A stretch of 64,000 bases of DNA, taken from NCBI RefSeq assembly GCF_020906515.1, contig NC_085851.1, forward strand, positions 372,001 to 436,000, given 5' to 3'. Position numbers and translations under genes: made by a program. This DNA is from Vanrija pseudolonga (Eukaryota; Basidiomycota; Tremellomycetes; Trichosporonales; Trichosporonaceae). Positions 42,221 through 54,437 of the stretch are shown in pieces. How positions within the stretch are numbered: the first letter of the stretch is position 1; every line of letters starts with the position of its first letter. The notes beneath the pieces were generated by a model. That model searched no databases and had not been told where the DNA came from. It saw nothing but the letters and a program-made list of their open reading frames with translations.

Positions 42221-45200
42221 ATGCCGCCTCCTCCTCCTCCTCCAGACTCGCGTCTGCAGCACCACATGCCCGTGCACCAGCAGTCGTACCCCCCACCAGG
42301 ACCTGGCTACTCTCAGCCATCACATCCAATGCACCACCATCACTCGGCTCGGCACGCCTCCAACGGCCCACCTCCGCCGATGCCTGTTGGCGGTCCTCCC
42401 CCTCCCCCCTTGGCTGTTGGTGGTCCTCCTCCCCCACAAGCAATGCCCATGCCGGGACCTCCTCCTCCCGAAGCTGGAGGACCTCCCCCCGCACCCGTAA
42501 CCAACGGGCACCGCCACGGCACGCCTGGCCCTCCAGGGCTGAGCCCCGCCACTCGTGCTGGCAAGGAGAAGCAAGATGGTGTTCTGTCGCAGCTCGCGCT
42601 TGCCAACGAGAACACGTGGATGCTCATTGGTGAGTGAACATTTTGTTCGTGCGCAAGGTCTAACCCCCGCACAGGTGCTGTCTCCGAGCAAATGAACGAC
42701 CAACCCCGTGCGCTTCAGGCGTTTGAGAATGCCTTGCGTCACAACCCCAACTCGATCCTTGGCTTGAATGCCGTGGCATCGCTTGCCCGCAATCGCGACG
42801 ACTTTGACAAGGCGATCGAGTACTTTCAGCGTATCCTCAACATCAAGCAGGACAATGGCGACGTCTGGGGCTCGATGGGCCACTGCTTGTTGATGAAGGA
42901 TGACTTGCCAAAAGCGTACACTGCTTATCAGCAGGCTCTCCACTACCTGCCAAACCCCAAGGTGAGAACCAACTGCGCCGCGCCGCTCCCCACGTGCTGA
43001 CACGTCGTCGCAGGAGCCCAAGCTCTGGTACGGCATTGGCATTCTCTACGATCGCTACGGATCGTTTGAGCATGCCGAGGAAGCCTTTTCAAGTGTGCTG
43101 AAAATGGACCCTAGTACGTGACTCCCCGACATTCCATCAACCAACTGTGCTAGCCATGCTAACCATTCTCAGACTTTGAGAAGGCCAATGAGATTTACTT
43201 CCGGCTGGGCATCATCTACAAGCACCAACGCAAGTACTCTCACTCTCTCGAGGTAGGTTTAGAGGAACCACCCGGTGCCGTAATTGACCCCTTAGTGCTT
43301 CCGTTACATCATCAGCAACCCCCCTCGACCCCTGACGTCGTGGGATATTTGGTTCCAGCTGGGTCACGTCTATGAACTTGACCACGACGTGAGCACCACT
43401 TTACACACTTGGAGGGTAACTAACAAGCCCAGTACTCGGCCGCTCGCGACGCCTACATGCGCGTGTTGGGCCACCAGTCGGACCACGCCAAGGTGCTGCA
43501 GCAGCTTGGTTGGCTCTACCACCAGCCCGGTGCCTCGTTTGCCAACCAAGAACAGGCTGTGCAGTACCTCACCAAGAGTCTTGAGACAGGTGCGTTGCCG
43601 TGCTCAGACTGCGGCTAACAGTTTCAGATGGTACCGATGCACAGAGCTGGTACCTCTTGGGACGTGCGTTCATGGCCGGCTCGCGGTACAACAAGGCATA
43701 CGAGGCCTATCAGCAGGCAGTGTACCGTGACGGCAGAAACCCCACCTTCTGGTGCTCTATTGGTGTTCTCTACTTCCAGATCAACCAGTACCGCGACGCC
43801 CTGGATGCCTACTCGCGTGCCATCCGCCTCAACCCCTACATTTGGGAGGTCTGGTACAACCTGGGCAGCCTCTACGAGTCGTGCAACAACCAGATTACCG
43901 ACGCCATTGACGCGTACTCGCGCGCGGCCGAGTTGGATGCGTCCAACAATGCCATCAAGCACCGCCTCCAGCTGTTGCAAAATGCGGGCTCGAGCAACGC
44001 GCCGCTGCCGCCTGCCCCTGCGCCGGTTGATGTCCACCCGTCGCAGTACGCTACACCTCCTGGTGGCGGCTACGGCAACAATGCCAGCCCCACAGCGTCG
44101 CCTCACCTTCCCCAGGCCCAGGTGCCGCCTCAAGGTGATGCGCGTGACGGTCAGCCAAAGGTCCGTGATCTTCCTGCTCCCCCTGGCGAGTATGGACGCG
44201 GCTCCCCTGGTCCGTTCCGTGGTGGAGGTCCTCCCCCTCTCAACCATGTCGACGAGTCGCGTGGTTCGATGGCCCTCCACGCTCCGTTAGGCCCGATCGA
44301 CACTGACAGGCCGGAGCCCCGTGACCTTCGTGAGAGATACGAGGGAGCTGGACCGGGTGGACCTGGACCTTATGGCGAGCGCGGCCATGGCGAGCCAGTG
44401 TTCGCCCACCAGGAGCGTCCTGGCGAGCCGCCGCACTTTGACCGTCGTATCGAAGGAGGCCGGTACGACCCTACTTCCGACTCGCGCCGTCAAGCACCGT
44501 CGCCAGGCTCGCCTCGTCACCGCGGGGAGCCGGGGCCGCCTCATGGTTACCCTCCGCATGCTGGAGGACCACCGCACCCAGGCTACCGTGACCGCGAGAG
44601 GGAGGAGTGGGAGCGACGCGAGCGCGAGCAGGCGCAGGCGCAGGCCCTGCACCAGCATCAGCAACAGCAGCAGCAGCATCAGCAAGCGCAGCAAGCAGCA
44701 GCGCAGCAGCACCGTGGGATGCCACCGCAGCAGCACGATCCCCGCCAGCCTTCGCCTCGCTTGACTGAGCGCGGCCATCCGGCTGATCCGCGTGGACCTC
44801 CTGCCCGCGGGCCTGCCGACCCTCGAGAGTACGGTCGCCCGCCTCCACCCGAGGGCTACCCGCCGTATGGCTATGAGCGTGGTGGACCCGGCGGACCCGG
44901 CGGACCTGGCGGTCCTGGCGGCGGTTACCACCCGGCTTATGACGCCAGACGAGACGAGCGTCGCTTTGACGAGCGTGAGGGACCGCCCAACGGCCCTCCC
45001 CTTCGCCACCCGTCCGCGACTCGTGATGTGGGCTACCAGCAGGACATTCGCGCCCCTAGCCCCGCGGCGTCAACAAGCAGCAAGGCAAGCACGCGCCGCA
45101 AGGTGTCGGACAACAATGACCGAGCCACTCCGCTGTCGGCGAACCGCAAGCCGCCTCCGAGAAAGCCCGAGCCTTTGAAGAAGGAGCGCCGCCAGAATGG

Positions 45201-45986
45201 CGACAACACGCCTGCGGGCAGCCCCGGTCCCAGCCCGGCGGCATCGGTGTCATCGTCGGCTGCACGCCAGCCGCCGGCTCCCCCCAGCCGCACGGTCGAT
45301 GAGGGTAAGTGCAAGTGGAAATTGCAAACTGGACCACGGCTGACAACTCAGACTATGACGAGGGAGCCGCGGATGCTCTCATGTTCCTGTCATCTGACCG
45401 TCGTGCGTCCGTCTCGGCTGCGTCCGTTTCGGCCGCGTCGGCTGGTGCGGAAAAGAGCCCTCCGTCTGTTCTGGGCATCAAGCGCACGACCCCGCCCTCG
45501 CCCGGGTCTGCGCGACCTGGCACGGGCAACAAGAAGGTCAGAGGGTCACCTGGTCCGCCCCCCTCTGCACAGAGCCCGACGCGGCGCACGGTCATTGAAG
45601 TTTTGAACGCGCCGCGTCTTGACTCTGGGTCGCGGCCCGAGCCGCCGGCCAAGTCGCCTTTTGACCGGGACCAGCCCAAGGCCCCGCTGTCGTCGTCGTC
45701 TGACAAGACGGTGGCGTCCAAGTCGCCCGAGAAGCCGGCGTCGACGACTGCGCGGAGGTCGGCGTCGCCGGTGGCACCCAAGTCGCCAGTCAAGCAGTCG
45801 TCTGACGCCAAGGGTGCGTCGGGCTCATCGCTGGCGCCCAGGACGCCGGTAGAGTCTGCTGGCTCGAAGCCTGGCTCTGATGCGGGATCTGCGCCAAAGC
45901 GCGACCCGACGCCCGAGCCGGCCAACTCGAACGAGGATGTGGAAATGGCAGATAGTGAGAAGGAGCGCGAGGCGGACAAGGAGTAG
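42221..45986 (+). CDS. SSN6: General transcriptional corepressor Ssn6/Cyc8 (TPR protein)
   Basis: Eight exons (42221-42629, 42675-42961, 43014-43113, 43173-43252, 43296-43388, 43433-43589, 43628-45304, 45352-45986) encode 1145 residues. A Pro/His-rich N-terminus with GGPPPP repeats precedes about ten TPR units (residues 130-460), e.g. ALQAFENALRHNPNSILGLN, KLWYGIGILYDRYGSFEHAE and IWEVWYNLGSLYESCNNQIT. The rest is disordered: Pro/Gly/Arg-rich, with a Gln/His/Ala tract (residues about 712-735), a GGP repeat and an acidic C-terminus. With Tup1 it is recruited by DNA-binding repressors to silence stress, glucose and mating genes. The TPR number and the family's Gln-rich tract make this call firm. 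Exons over the TPRs are short, and those after them are long. Confidence 0.95.
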
Positions 45987-46194
45987 TAGGATGGGCGGTA
46001 TAGTTTTATAGGTTGAATGCAGGTGCGATCGACGGTTACGAGGATGGGGCGGCTCAGTGGTGACAGTGGCGATAGTGGTGGGACGGATGTAAACGGCCTC
46101 GGCCGATCGGCCATCTGGTTGCGGGCTTCAGAACTCTTAGTCGCGCGACGTCGCCAATGTTGGTTTGCATCAACCACAACCACTCTACAAAACA

Positions 46195-47110
46195 ATGTCA
46201 GGCCGAGCAGCGGTCTCGACAGCGACACGGGCGTGGGGATGTGCCGTGGGAGGTCCTCGGCACACGCCATCCGGGGGGGCATCGCAACTCCGACCATTCT
46301 GGCCCCCGGCGTCCTCCTCGTCCTCCTCCTCCATCCCCTCACTCCTCACCCCCGCCACCCGCCGCTTCTCGACCACAGCACACCGGCACGCCCGCAAACA
46401 AGACCACTACGCAGTGTTCGGGCTGCCGCGCAACGCATCAAAGGCGCAGATCAAGGCGCGGTTCTACGAGGTGGGCTTGGCCTCTTCCTCTCTCCCCCCC
46501 ATCCTCACCACTCACACCCCAGCTATCGAAACAGCACCACCCCGACGCGGCCGGCGGAAGCGGCAGCGCAGACAAGTTTCATACCCTGAACGACGCGTAC
46601 GCCGTGCTCGGGGACGACGGGGCCAGGGCGGCGTACGACGCGAGTAGTAGTCCGGCGTCTAGTCGGGGTGTCGGCAGCGAAGGCTCGTCGTTCCACCCGC
46701 ACTCGCCCCAGTCGCGCCGGAGTAGTGGGCCCCACCGCGCGTGGGGAGGCGGCAGAGCGCCCCCGCCGCCGAGCTGGGCGGGCCGGCGTAAAGTCGCGCC
46801 TGACCTCGGCTGGGGCGCGGGTATGGGCGGCACGATGCCTGGGTACTCGGCCCCGCACTCGGCCCACGGGCGATGGGGCCGTAAAGAGGAGAAGCGGCGC
46901 CAGGGCGAGTCGCGCCTCGACGAGGACGTCGCGGGCGAGAGTGTCGGCCTTAGGTTCGTCATCGTCTTGCTTGTCCTCATTGTCGTTTGGAGCTTGGGGA
47001 GTACGGTTGCCAAGGCTGATGGCGGCGAGGAGGAGGAGGAGGAGGAGGAGAGAGGCGACGACGACGAGACCTGGCCAAGACGACACGCCGTCGACACGCC
47101 TACCACATAG
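46195..47110 (+). CDS. J-domain (DnaJ) protein, probably mitochondrial membrane-anchored
   Basis: Two exons (46195-46470, 46523-47110) encode 287 residues. The first 65 residues are Arg/Ser/Ala-rich without acidic residues, a likely mitochondrial presequence. The J domain follows (DHYAVFGLPRNASKAQIKAR, then QHHPD with the HPD motif, then FHTLNDAYAVLGDDGARAAY). A linker of about 110 residues leads to one hydrophobic helix (LRFVIVLLVLIVVWSLG, about 247-263) and an acidic tail with eight consecutive Glu. The plan resembles yeast Jid1 and human DNAJC30/DNAJC4, inner-membrane J proteins that stimulate matrix Hsp70. The intron falls inside the J domain just before the HPD motif. Its stop lies 58 bp from that of aminopeptidase P. 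Confidence 0.85.
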
Positions 47111-47168
47111 ACACATAGACCAATACATGTTTTGCTACTACCACCTACACCTTGGCATCACACCCCAC

Positions 47169-49389
47169 CTAGATCGCCACCGTCTCGCGCTTGAGCCACG
47201 CCAGCGCGCGCTCGTCGCCGTACGCCTCGAGCTCGGGCTGCACCTTGGACAGCACCTCCTCGTGGTACGCGTTGATCCACTTGCGCTCGTCGGGCGAGAT
47301 GAGCGACTGGTCGATGAGCTTTGTCTGGATGGGCACGACGGTGAAGTTCTCAAACTCCAAGAAGCCCTTGCCGCCAAAGTTGTTGGGTGTCTGCGCGTTG
47401 CGCACGGCCACGACGCTCTCGATACGGATACCGTACTTGCCGTCCTCGTAGTAGCCTGGCTCGTTGGACACGACCATGCCCTCGGCGAGCGCGACGTTGA
47501 GGTAGTTTGAGCGGGGTCCGATACCCTGCGGGCCCTCGTGTACGTTGAGGAAGTGGCCCACGCCGTGGCCGGTGCCGTGGCGGTAGTCGAGCCCGTCGGC
47601 CCACAGCGGCCGGCGCGCGACAGTGTCGAGCGTGTAGCCCGTCGTGCCGGTCGGGAAGATGATCGAGTCGAGCGCAATGTGGCCTTGGAGCTGGGGCATG
47701 TCAGCGGTGTGTAAAGCGGGGGACACTCACCACACGGGTAAAGCTGCGCTTCTCCTCGGCCGTCGGCGTGCCAAAGTGCAGCGTGCGCGTCGTGTCGGTC
47801 GTGCCATCAAGGTACTGTCCTCCCGAGTCGCACAGGTAGATCTGGTTAATGTCAACCACGGCGCTGGTCTTCTCGTCGGGGCTGTAGTGGATAACAGCGG
47901 CGTTGGCGCCAGTCGACGAGATGGTGTCAAACGACAATCCCTTGAAGTTCTTGCCCTCCTTCCTAAAGTTCTCGAGCTGCGTCGCGACGTCAAACTCGTT
48001 CCACGTCTCGCCCTTGTTGAGCACCTCCTCGAGCCAGGCAAAGTAGCGCACGAGTGCGGCGCCGTCGCGGATGTGGCACTGGCGGAAGCCCTCAATCTCG
48101 GTCGCGTTCTTGCGCGCCTTGGCGTCGGTGACGTACGAGCGGCGCACCTCAAACTCGTCGCCGAGCGCGTTGGCGACCGCCCAGCTGGCATTGGTGCCGA
48201 CGAGCACTTTGTCCGTCTTGGCGACCTTCTCCTTGGGCGCCTCGGACTTGTCCTCCGCCTTGGGCTCGGCAGGAGCGACCTTCTTGGTCGGCTCCTCGAC
48301 GACGCCGTTCTCGGCGCTCGCCTCGGCCGCAGCCTTGGCCGCGTCCGCCTTGGCGCGCTCGGCCGTCAGCAGCTCGCGCCAGCTGTCGAGCGACTGCCAC
48401 ACCTGGCTGTACTCGAGCACGACGACATTGTTCGCGTGCAGGTAGTCGCGGACCTCCTGGGGCACGGACGCGGGGTTGGCGAACAGCGTCGCGTCGTGCT
48501 GCGTCACAATGGCGTACGCGAAGAAGACGGGGTTGTAGGGGATGTCGCTACCGCGCAGGTTGAACAGCCACGCGACCTCGTCAAGCGCCGTCACGACGAT
48601 GCCGGGCGAGCCGGCCCGCGTAAGCTTGTCCCGCAGGTTGCTGAGCTTGTGCGCGACCGAGTCGCCGGCAAACTCGTCGTGCAGCTGGAAGATGGGCTGC
48701 GCCGGGCGCTCAGGGCGGTCAGCCCAGATGAGGTCGACGAGGTTCTCCTTGATGGGCACGAGCTCGCGGGCCTTGACCTCGGCGAGCGACTTGCCCAGCG
48801 GGCCAGCCTCGTTCTGGGACACGACGCTCGGGTCGACGCCAATGCGCGTCGTGGGGCCGAGCTCCTGCTTGCGTCAGAGGGGGCTGAATCGTCGATCATG
48901 GCCATACCTTGAGCCACGCCTGCCAGGTGGGCGTGTCGGCGATACCGCTCTTCATGAGCGTCCAGCTGGTGGGTGATGGCGTCAGTCGCTGTGCCGTTGC
49001 CGAGCGGACACTGTCCGCCGCCTCCTCGGCCGACGCCGACTCACTCGTCTGAGAGCTCCTTTCCAGCCTGGAGAAAGTAGCGGCCGTCAGTCCAGCAGAG
49101 CGCCTCGGTCTGCGTGACGACGGCGGTGCCGGCCGAGCCGGTGAAGCCGGTGAGCCATGCGCGGCGGGCGTCGCAAGGGGCGATGTACTCGGATGCGTCT
49201 GGGGGAGGTTAGTTGCGCCGCCGCGTTGCGTCGCGCTGGGCGCGCCAACTCACGCGCATCCTCGGTCGGGACGACACTGCGGTCAGCAAGTCTCTGTGCC
49301 CAAGGCACCCACTAGACGCCAATGTTGCGCTCGCGCATGAGCTCGCGAAGGGCCCCCAGCCGCGCGCGAGAGTCGAGGGATGCAGCCAT
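47169..49389 (-). CDS. Xaa-Pro aminopeptidase (aminopeptidase P)
   Basis: Six exons (49389-49313, 49276-49254, 49198-49045, 48965-48908, 48867-47731, 47690-47169) encode 656 residues. Two creatinase-like N-terminal domains ([38 protein letters not shown]) precede a pita-bread metallopeptidase domain. Metal ligands are the Asp pair in [12 protein letters not shown] (about 451 and 462), the His in [16 protein letters not shown], and the Glu residues in [18 protein letters not shown]. It removes N-terminal residues ahead of proline, normally with two Mn ions, in the cytosol. About 40 Ala/Glu/Lys/Pro-rich residues (275-317) interrupt the second N-terminal domain. Exon 2 is 23 nt. The donor at 48907 is GTATGG, and the exon-5 acceptor is AAG rather than CAG. 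Confidence 0.93.
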
Positions 49390-52358
49390 GGTGAAGAGGA
49401 GTCTGGTGGGGCGGAGTATGGCGGCGGGATCGGGCGTCCTATCGTGATAGGAGCAGAGTTAAAGTAAAGATTAGTTTGTCGTTGGGCAGGCGGGCAGGAG
49501 CATGCGCAGGCAGAGGCAGAGGAGCGAGTGGGACAACAGAGGTGGCCCACATTGTCCGTAGCCCATATTGTCCGTACGTCCATGAGGGTTCGTCTCGTGA
49601 CCGACCTCGGAGCGAGACTAAGGAGGGCGTGGGGTGGCTTCACGTGGTGCACTTTGACTGCCCCCTTATTAAAATGACGTCGACACTTTGCGAGTGACAC
49701 TATTGGAAGCACAAACCGCCCCTAATGAACATGGTATTTCGGCTTCTTCCGACATAGCTGCCTCGGTATCCTTCGGTATGGATGACCTCGTCTTCGGACC
49801 ATGGCTCTGATAACCCTGTTGGATCATGCTCGTGTGCTACCAGGCCGGGCCGTAGCCGGATGGTCGAGGGTCAAGAGTCGGGCTCATCGCCGCGTGGCAA
49901 GCAGCGAGCCGCGCGCCGCGGACTCGGCGCCGCGGCCACTCCGAAGCCACTGGTCCCCTCCTGACTGATAGATACCTCGGTGCTCGCTCTGACTGGCTAC
50001 GGCCGCAGGGCAACAGGAAACTCGGTGCGAGCAGTGCGAGAAAGAACCAACTGCCACGTCGACTGGGGTACAACAGCACTATACTACGGCTACAATGTCC
50101 GGCGACGAGGCGAGGACGCACATTTGGCTGTAAGTAAAGCTGCGCCGTGGTTAGCAACTGCTGCGGCTTTGGTCGTCGTCGATGTAAAAGTCGTAGAGGA
50201 GAACGAGACTCAGGTAGAGAGAGAGATGTAATCATTACCCGCCATGTTTCAGACGAGGTTCATGATTTTCAGTGTGTGTTGTGTTCATCATTGAAGGGAA
50301 CAAGTGGGGGCAGCAGAGGGCTGAAGGACGCAGATGGAGATGGTGGGTGGAGCGAGAACAAGTGTGGAGCGGAACAGGAGAAGCGACGACGGCGTGACGA
50401 TGTTACCACGCACGTGTGTTGTGCTATCGCCGTCGTCGTCGAAGAGGAAGCACGACTCACCAAGGCTGGTTATACTGCGGGCTGTCGCTGCAGCATTATT
50501 GTCGTCATGGATGTAATGGATGATATGCAAGTTGTAAACAGGACAGAATGTTAATTTTTTTCAGCGGCGTCGGAGTAGAGTTGGGGCCGCGCGCTGGCGC
50601 CGCGCGCGCTCAGTGGCTCGTGGCGTGGCGCGCCTGCGCGACAATGCGACGCCAAACAGCAGGGTGCGAGGCAGGCCGGGGACCGCAACCGGCGACCCAA
50701 GCAAGACCCGTAACGTCTCCGCTCGGCAGTCGGCGCCACGGTGGGCCATTCAGCAGGCTTCAAGCAACAAAAGAGCGGCTTTTGCCCGGCGAGGCGAGCG
50801 CGAGGGAGCATGGGCCTGTCGTCGCGAGGGAGGGAGGGTGCGGTGCCGGCTGTGTGTGATGCGGTGAGATGAGGTGCGGCGCCCCGTCCTACAATGACCA
50901 ATTTGCCGCACGGGGTTAGAGCCTGGCCTCTACCTCGCGAGTCGCTTCAACGCCATTGTGGCTTTGTATGGACGATCTTGGCTTGGACAAGCAAGCAAGC
51001 AAATAGGCGACATCCACAATCCAATGGCGGCAGGAACAGTCAACCCTCAGGGGGTGGCACAGGGTTGTGCCCTTCCTTCTGCATCGAAGCGAGAGCAACA
51101 TTCACGCCGCCGCCGCCGTGTTCGTTCTCGTTTGGGCCACGGCCATGATACCATGTTGCGTGCGCGTGTGCGGCGTGCAGCGTGCGGCCGGGTGTGTTTC
51201 CGGGGTGGGGGTGGGCCAAACTGCTGCTGCGGAGAAGAGTAAGGTGCCGTTACCCAGCCAGGGGGAAGGCCCAGAGGCGGAGGCGACCGCTGCTCTCCCC
51301 CGCCCACCTTGTTTGACGGGCCAGCCAGCCAGCCAACCGGTTGCCGGGCCCGCCTTTTGGCCAGCCAGAGTCATGTGAAGCTGAGCATGGAGATTGTCCT
51401 TGGTGGGCTAGGCCGACTTGTGTCGGAACAATGCTACGGCTGTTCGTTGGCGTGTTGGCGACGTGTGTTGGCGGCGGCGGCGGCGTTGATTGTTCTCGCG
51501 CAGCTACAGTACCTGTGCATCACAGTGTCGGGTGAGAGTCAGTCGAGCGCACTGTCAGCCTGGCCCGGTGGCCAAGGGCCGTGGCACGTGTTGAAGTCAG
51601 GACACTGCGTCAGGTACTTTCTTGTTACTGGGCGTTAGCTTGACTGACCTCACCTGTTGCAGCCTCGGCCCCTATTGTTGGCCCCCCCTCCCTGCGGCTG
51701 CCCCTCTGCACCTCTCTCCCCACCCTCCCCTAAGCATCCCACCCTCTCCCCCCACGTCGCCGTTGTCGTCGTCGTTGTACTACTAGTCGTCGTTGTCGAA
51801 AATCGCACCAGTCAGTCATCATCGACACCATTGTCATTCCCCCTCCAGTGGTGGTGGTGTTAGTCTGGTTTTGAGCCACCCAATTACCCCCGACTTGTAA
51901 TCACCTCTTTCCAAAACTTATCACACTTTGACTCTTCAAATTCCTTCCTTCCTTCCCTCCCTCCTCTCTCCCCCCCTCCCTCTTGCCTACCCCCCTTGGC
52001 AGCCCCGGTATCTTTCAAAGCACCACCTAAACCAACCTTGTTCCCCCCCGCCGCACAACGACGACTACACAACCTCGATCACAACTCGCAAGTCTTTTTG
52101 GTTGCTGCCTGCTCTCGACAACTGCTACTCCATCACAAACCACACGACGACCATTTGAACACCTGGCAACAAGCCACCCGCCGCATTACAACAAAGCACA
52201 AACACGGCCCCGGAAGACGCCCTTGCCCGCACCAACGCCGCGGCTCGTTCACCTCTAAGCCATTCCCGTCCCAGCCACCACCACCCACTTCCACATGAAC
52301 ACCATCACCGTGTGAGCGCCCGTCCCCCCTCCCAGTCCCCCTCCCCCGCCAAATCGCC
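49390..52358. other. 3-kb divergent intergenic region (aminopeptidase P / cyclin)
   Basis: No conserved protein or RNA gene is visible. Frames up to about 135 codons occur but are not conserved-looking and overlap on several strands. The right end (51650-52358) becomes C/T-rich and is probably the long leader of the cyclin gene, with runs of TTCC and CCTCC. The left 200 bases are the aminopeptidase promoter. Confidence 0.5.
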
Positions 52359-53912
52359 ATGACCGACCAGCGCGGCGGGGCTGCTGCCGCTGCCTCCTCG
52401 TCCTCGTCGGGCTCGACCTCTGCCAGCAGCGGCGGCGCAGGACAAGCAGCGCGTCCACCGTCGTCGGCAACGCCGCCGCCACCACCCTCCCAGGCCTCTG
52501 CATCCACCGACCCTTCGACACCCTCCAAGCCAGAGGTTCCATGGGCCTTTATCGACTGCCCCACAGATACGCTCGTCATTCTCATCGCACACATGCTCGA
52601 CCTCTTGTGCCAGCACAATGACCAGGTCGTCTTAACCCCGGACGCTCTCACACGTTTCCACTCCAGGGCTTCCCCAGGCATTAGCGTCGTCGAGTATCTG
52701 CGGCGTATCGTAAAGTACACCAACCTCGAGGTAAGTGCTGATACGGCGGCGACTACGCTTGCCCCGCACGCCCGGCGACTAACGCTGCACAGAAAATCCC
52801 TCTTCTTTCGCTTCTTGCGTACATCGACCTCACCTGCCAGAACCTGCCCACGTTTACACTCTCGTCCCTCACTGTCCATCGATTCCTCATCGCTGGCGTC
52901 ACAGCGGGCTCCAAAGCTCAGTGCGACGTCTTTTGCACAAACTCGCACTATGCCAAGGTCGGCGGTATCAAGGTCGGAGAGCTCAATGCCTTGGAGCGCG
53001 AGTTCTTGAGAGTCACCGGATGGGCCCTCTGTGTAAGTCTGCTCCGAAAAACGTGCATCGCAGTCGCAACCATCTGACACGGGCCCCCCTTGGCTTTTCC
53101 AGTGCAACGCCGACCTCTTGCAACGATACTACTCGTCCCTCATCAGATCACATGGAGGGTACACCCAAGCGCCAGAACCAGAAGTGTCGCCATTCCTCCC
53201 CTTCCCCAACTCGGTCGACAAGCTTGCCGAGGCTGCCGAGTCCGCCCCAGATACGCCCGTCGAGGACGGCGCATTGATCGAACAAGACGAGCCGGCAGAA
53301 GAAGAAGAACACTCGGCCGGACTCGACGCCGATGGGGGCGAAGCTGTCACCGACGACGTCAACCACGCCGTCCCTGGAGGGATAGGTGGTGGCAACCCTG
53401 GCCACGGCACCAACGTCATGGTCCTTGATTCACCCTCACAGCCTGCGGCGCAGCAACCAGCAGAAAGCATGGAGGTCGATTCGCCCACAGTTCGGCCGTC
53501 GTCTTCGTCCGGCCCTCCGCCGCCAGCAGCGACAGGGCCGGCACCGGATGGAGTTCACAGCCCCGAGGCTCAACACGCCGACCATCATCACAGAGGCACC
53601 CTCAAATCGTTCGTCGGTGGAATCTTCAGAAGACGCGAAGACAGCTCGAGCGGCTCGGCGTCGGCGTCGGGACACTCGAGTGACAAGCAGGCCGCTCACT
53701 CGGACATCCGTGGCCGTCCATTGTCGACAGCGCCAGATCCGCAACGACTATCTGTCCCAGCGCCTACCGGCCAGCCAAAGCCAGTTACACCAAGGGTCCG
53801 AACGCGCGATGAGCGGAGTGTAGAGAGCCTTCGGACGAGGGTTGGTGCGGCGGCGTTGACATCACCGAGGATAAGCGTTGACGACGGGAAGCGACGAACA
53901 CGGGTCGAATGA
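52359..53912 (+). CDS. Pho80/Pcl-type cyclin
   Basis: Three exons (52359-52730, 52793-53032, 53103-53912) encode 473 residues. A Ser/Ala/Pro-rich start of 60 residues leads into the cyclin box (about 64-225): LVILIAHMLDLLCQHND, PGISVVEYLRRIVKYTNLE, ALLxYID-type IPLLSLLAYIDLTCQ, TVHRFLIAGVTAGSKAQCDVF, VGGIKVGELNALEREFL. YAKVGGI and LNxLExxFL are hallmarks of Pho80/Pcl cyclins, partners of Pho85 in phosphate and nutrient control. The 240-residue tail is disordered and Ser/Pro/acidic. The gene follows a long C/T-rich leader, as do the Ksp1-like kinase and SSN6, both nutrient-signalling genes. Pho80 proper versus another Pcl cannot be decided. Confidence 0.9.
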
Positions 53913-54437
53913 AGGCAGTGAAGGACTGGGATCTCTGGAGGCTGACAAGCAGGCATTGGCTTGCCCGCCGCTCGAGGAGCACAGTTGTATCAGGTAGCAG
54001 CTAGCAAGCAAGGCATAATATACTTTTATGTCATCCGGTGATAATCTCAATTCTGTGCGCTCGGTGATATGTTGCAGGCGGACCGAGGGTCCGAGAGCCC
54101 ATGGTCCCTGCGTCTTGGGTGGCTGCTGCTCGACGCGTCGACGTCCCTGTGACGCGTGATGTCCAACGCGCCACAAACTCGAGCTTCATTTACACGCGCA
54201 CACTGTATTCTCATATTTGGTTGCATGGTGCCCCTCGCACCGTGGCGGAGGGGGTGGAGACAACAGACCTACCTGGAAAATCTATGAAGCGATACAAATT
54301 AAACAAGGCCAATGGGGGCCCTTTTGCCCATAGGACGCTGTAGTGACGCGGCATGCAAGATGTGGCGGCAGCCCGACGACTGCGCTTGGTCGGTCGGTGT
54401 ACGTGCGGAGTGGAGGGAACGGAGCAGAGGCGCGCAC
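53913..54437. other. Convergent 3' intergenic region
   Basis: This lies between the stops of the cyclin gene (+) and RNR2 (-). No conserved frame and no RNA gene is recognised. Confidence 0.6.
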
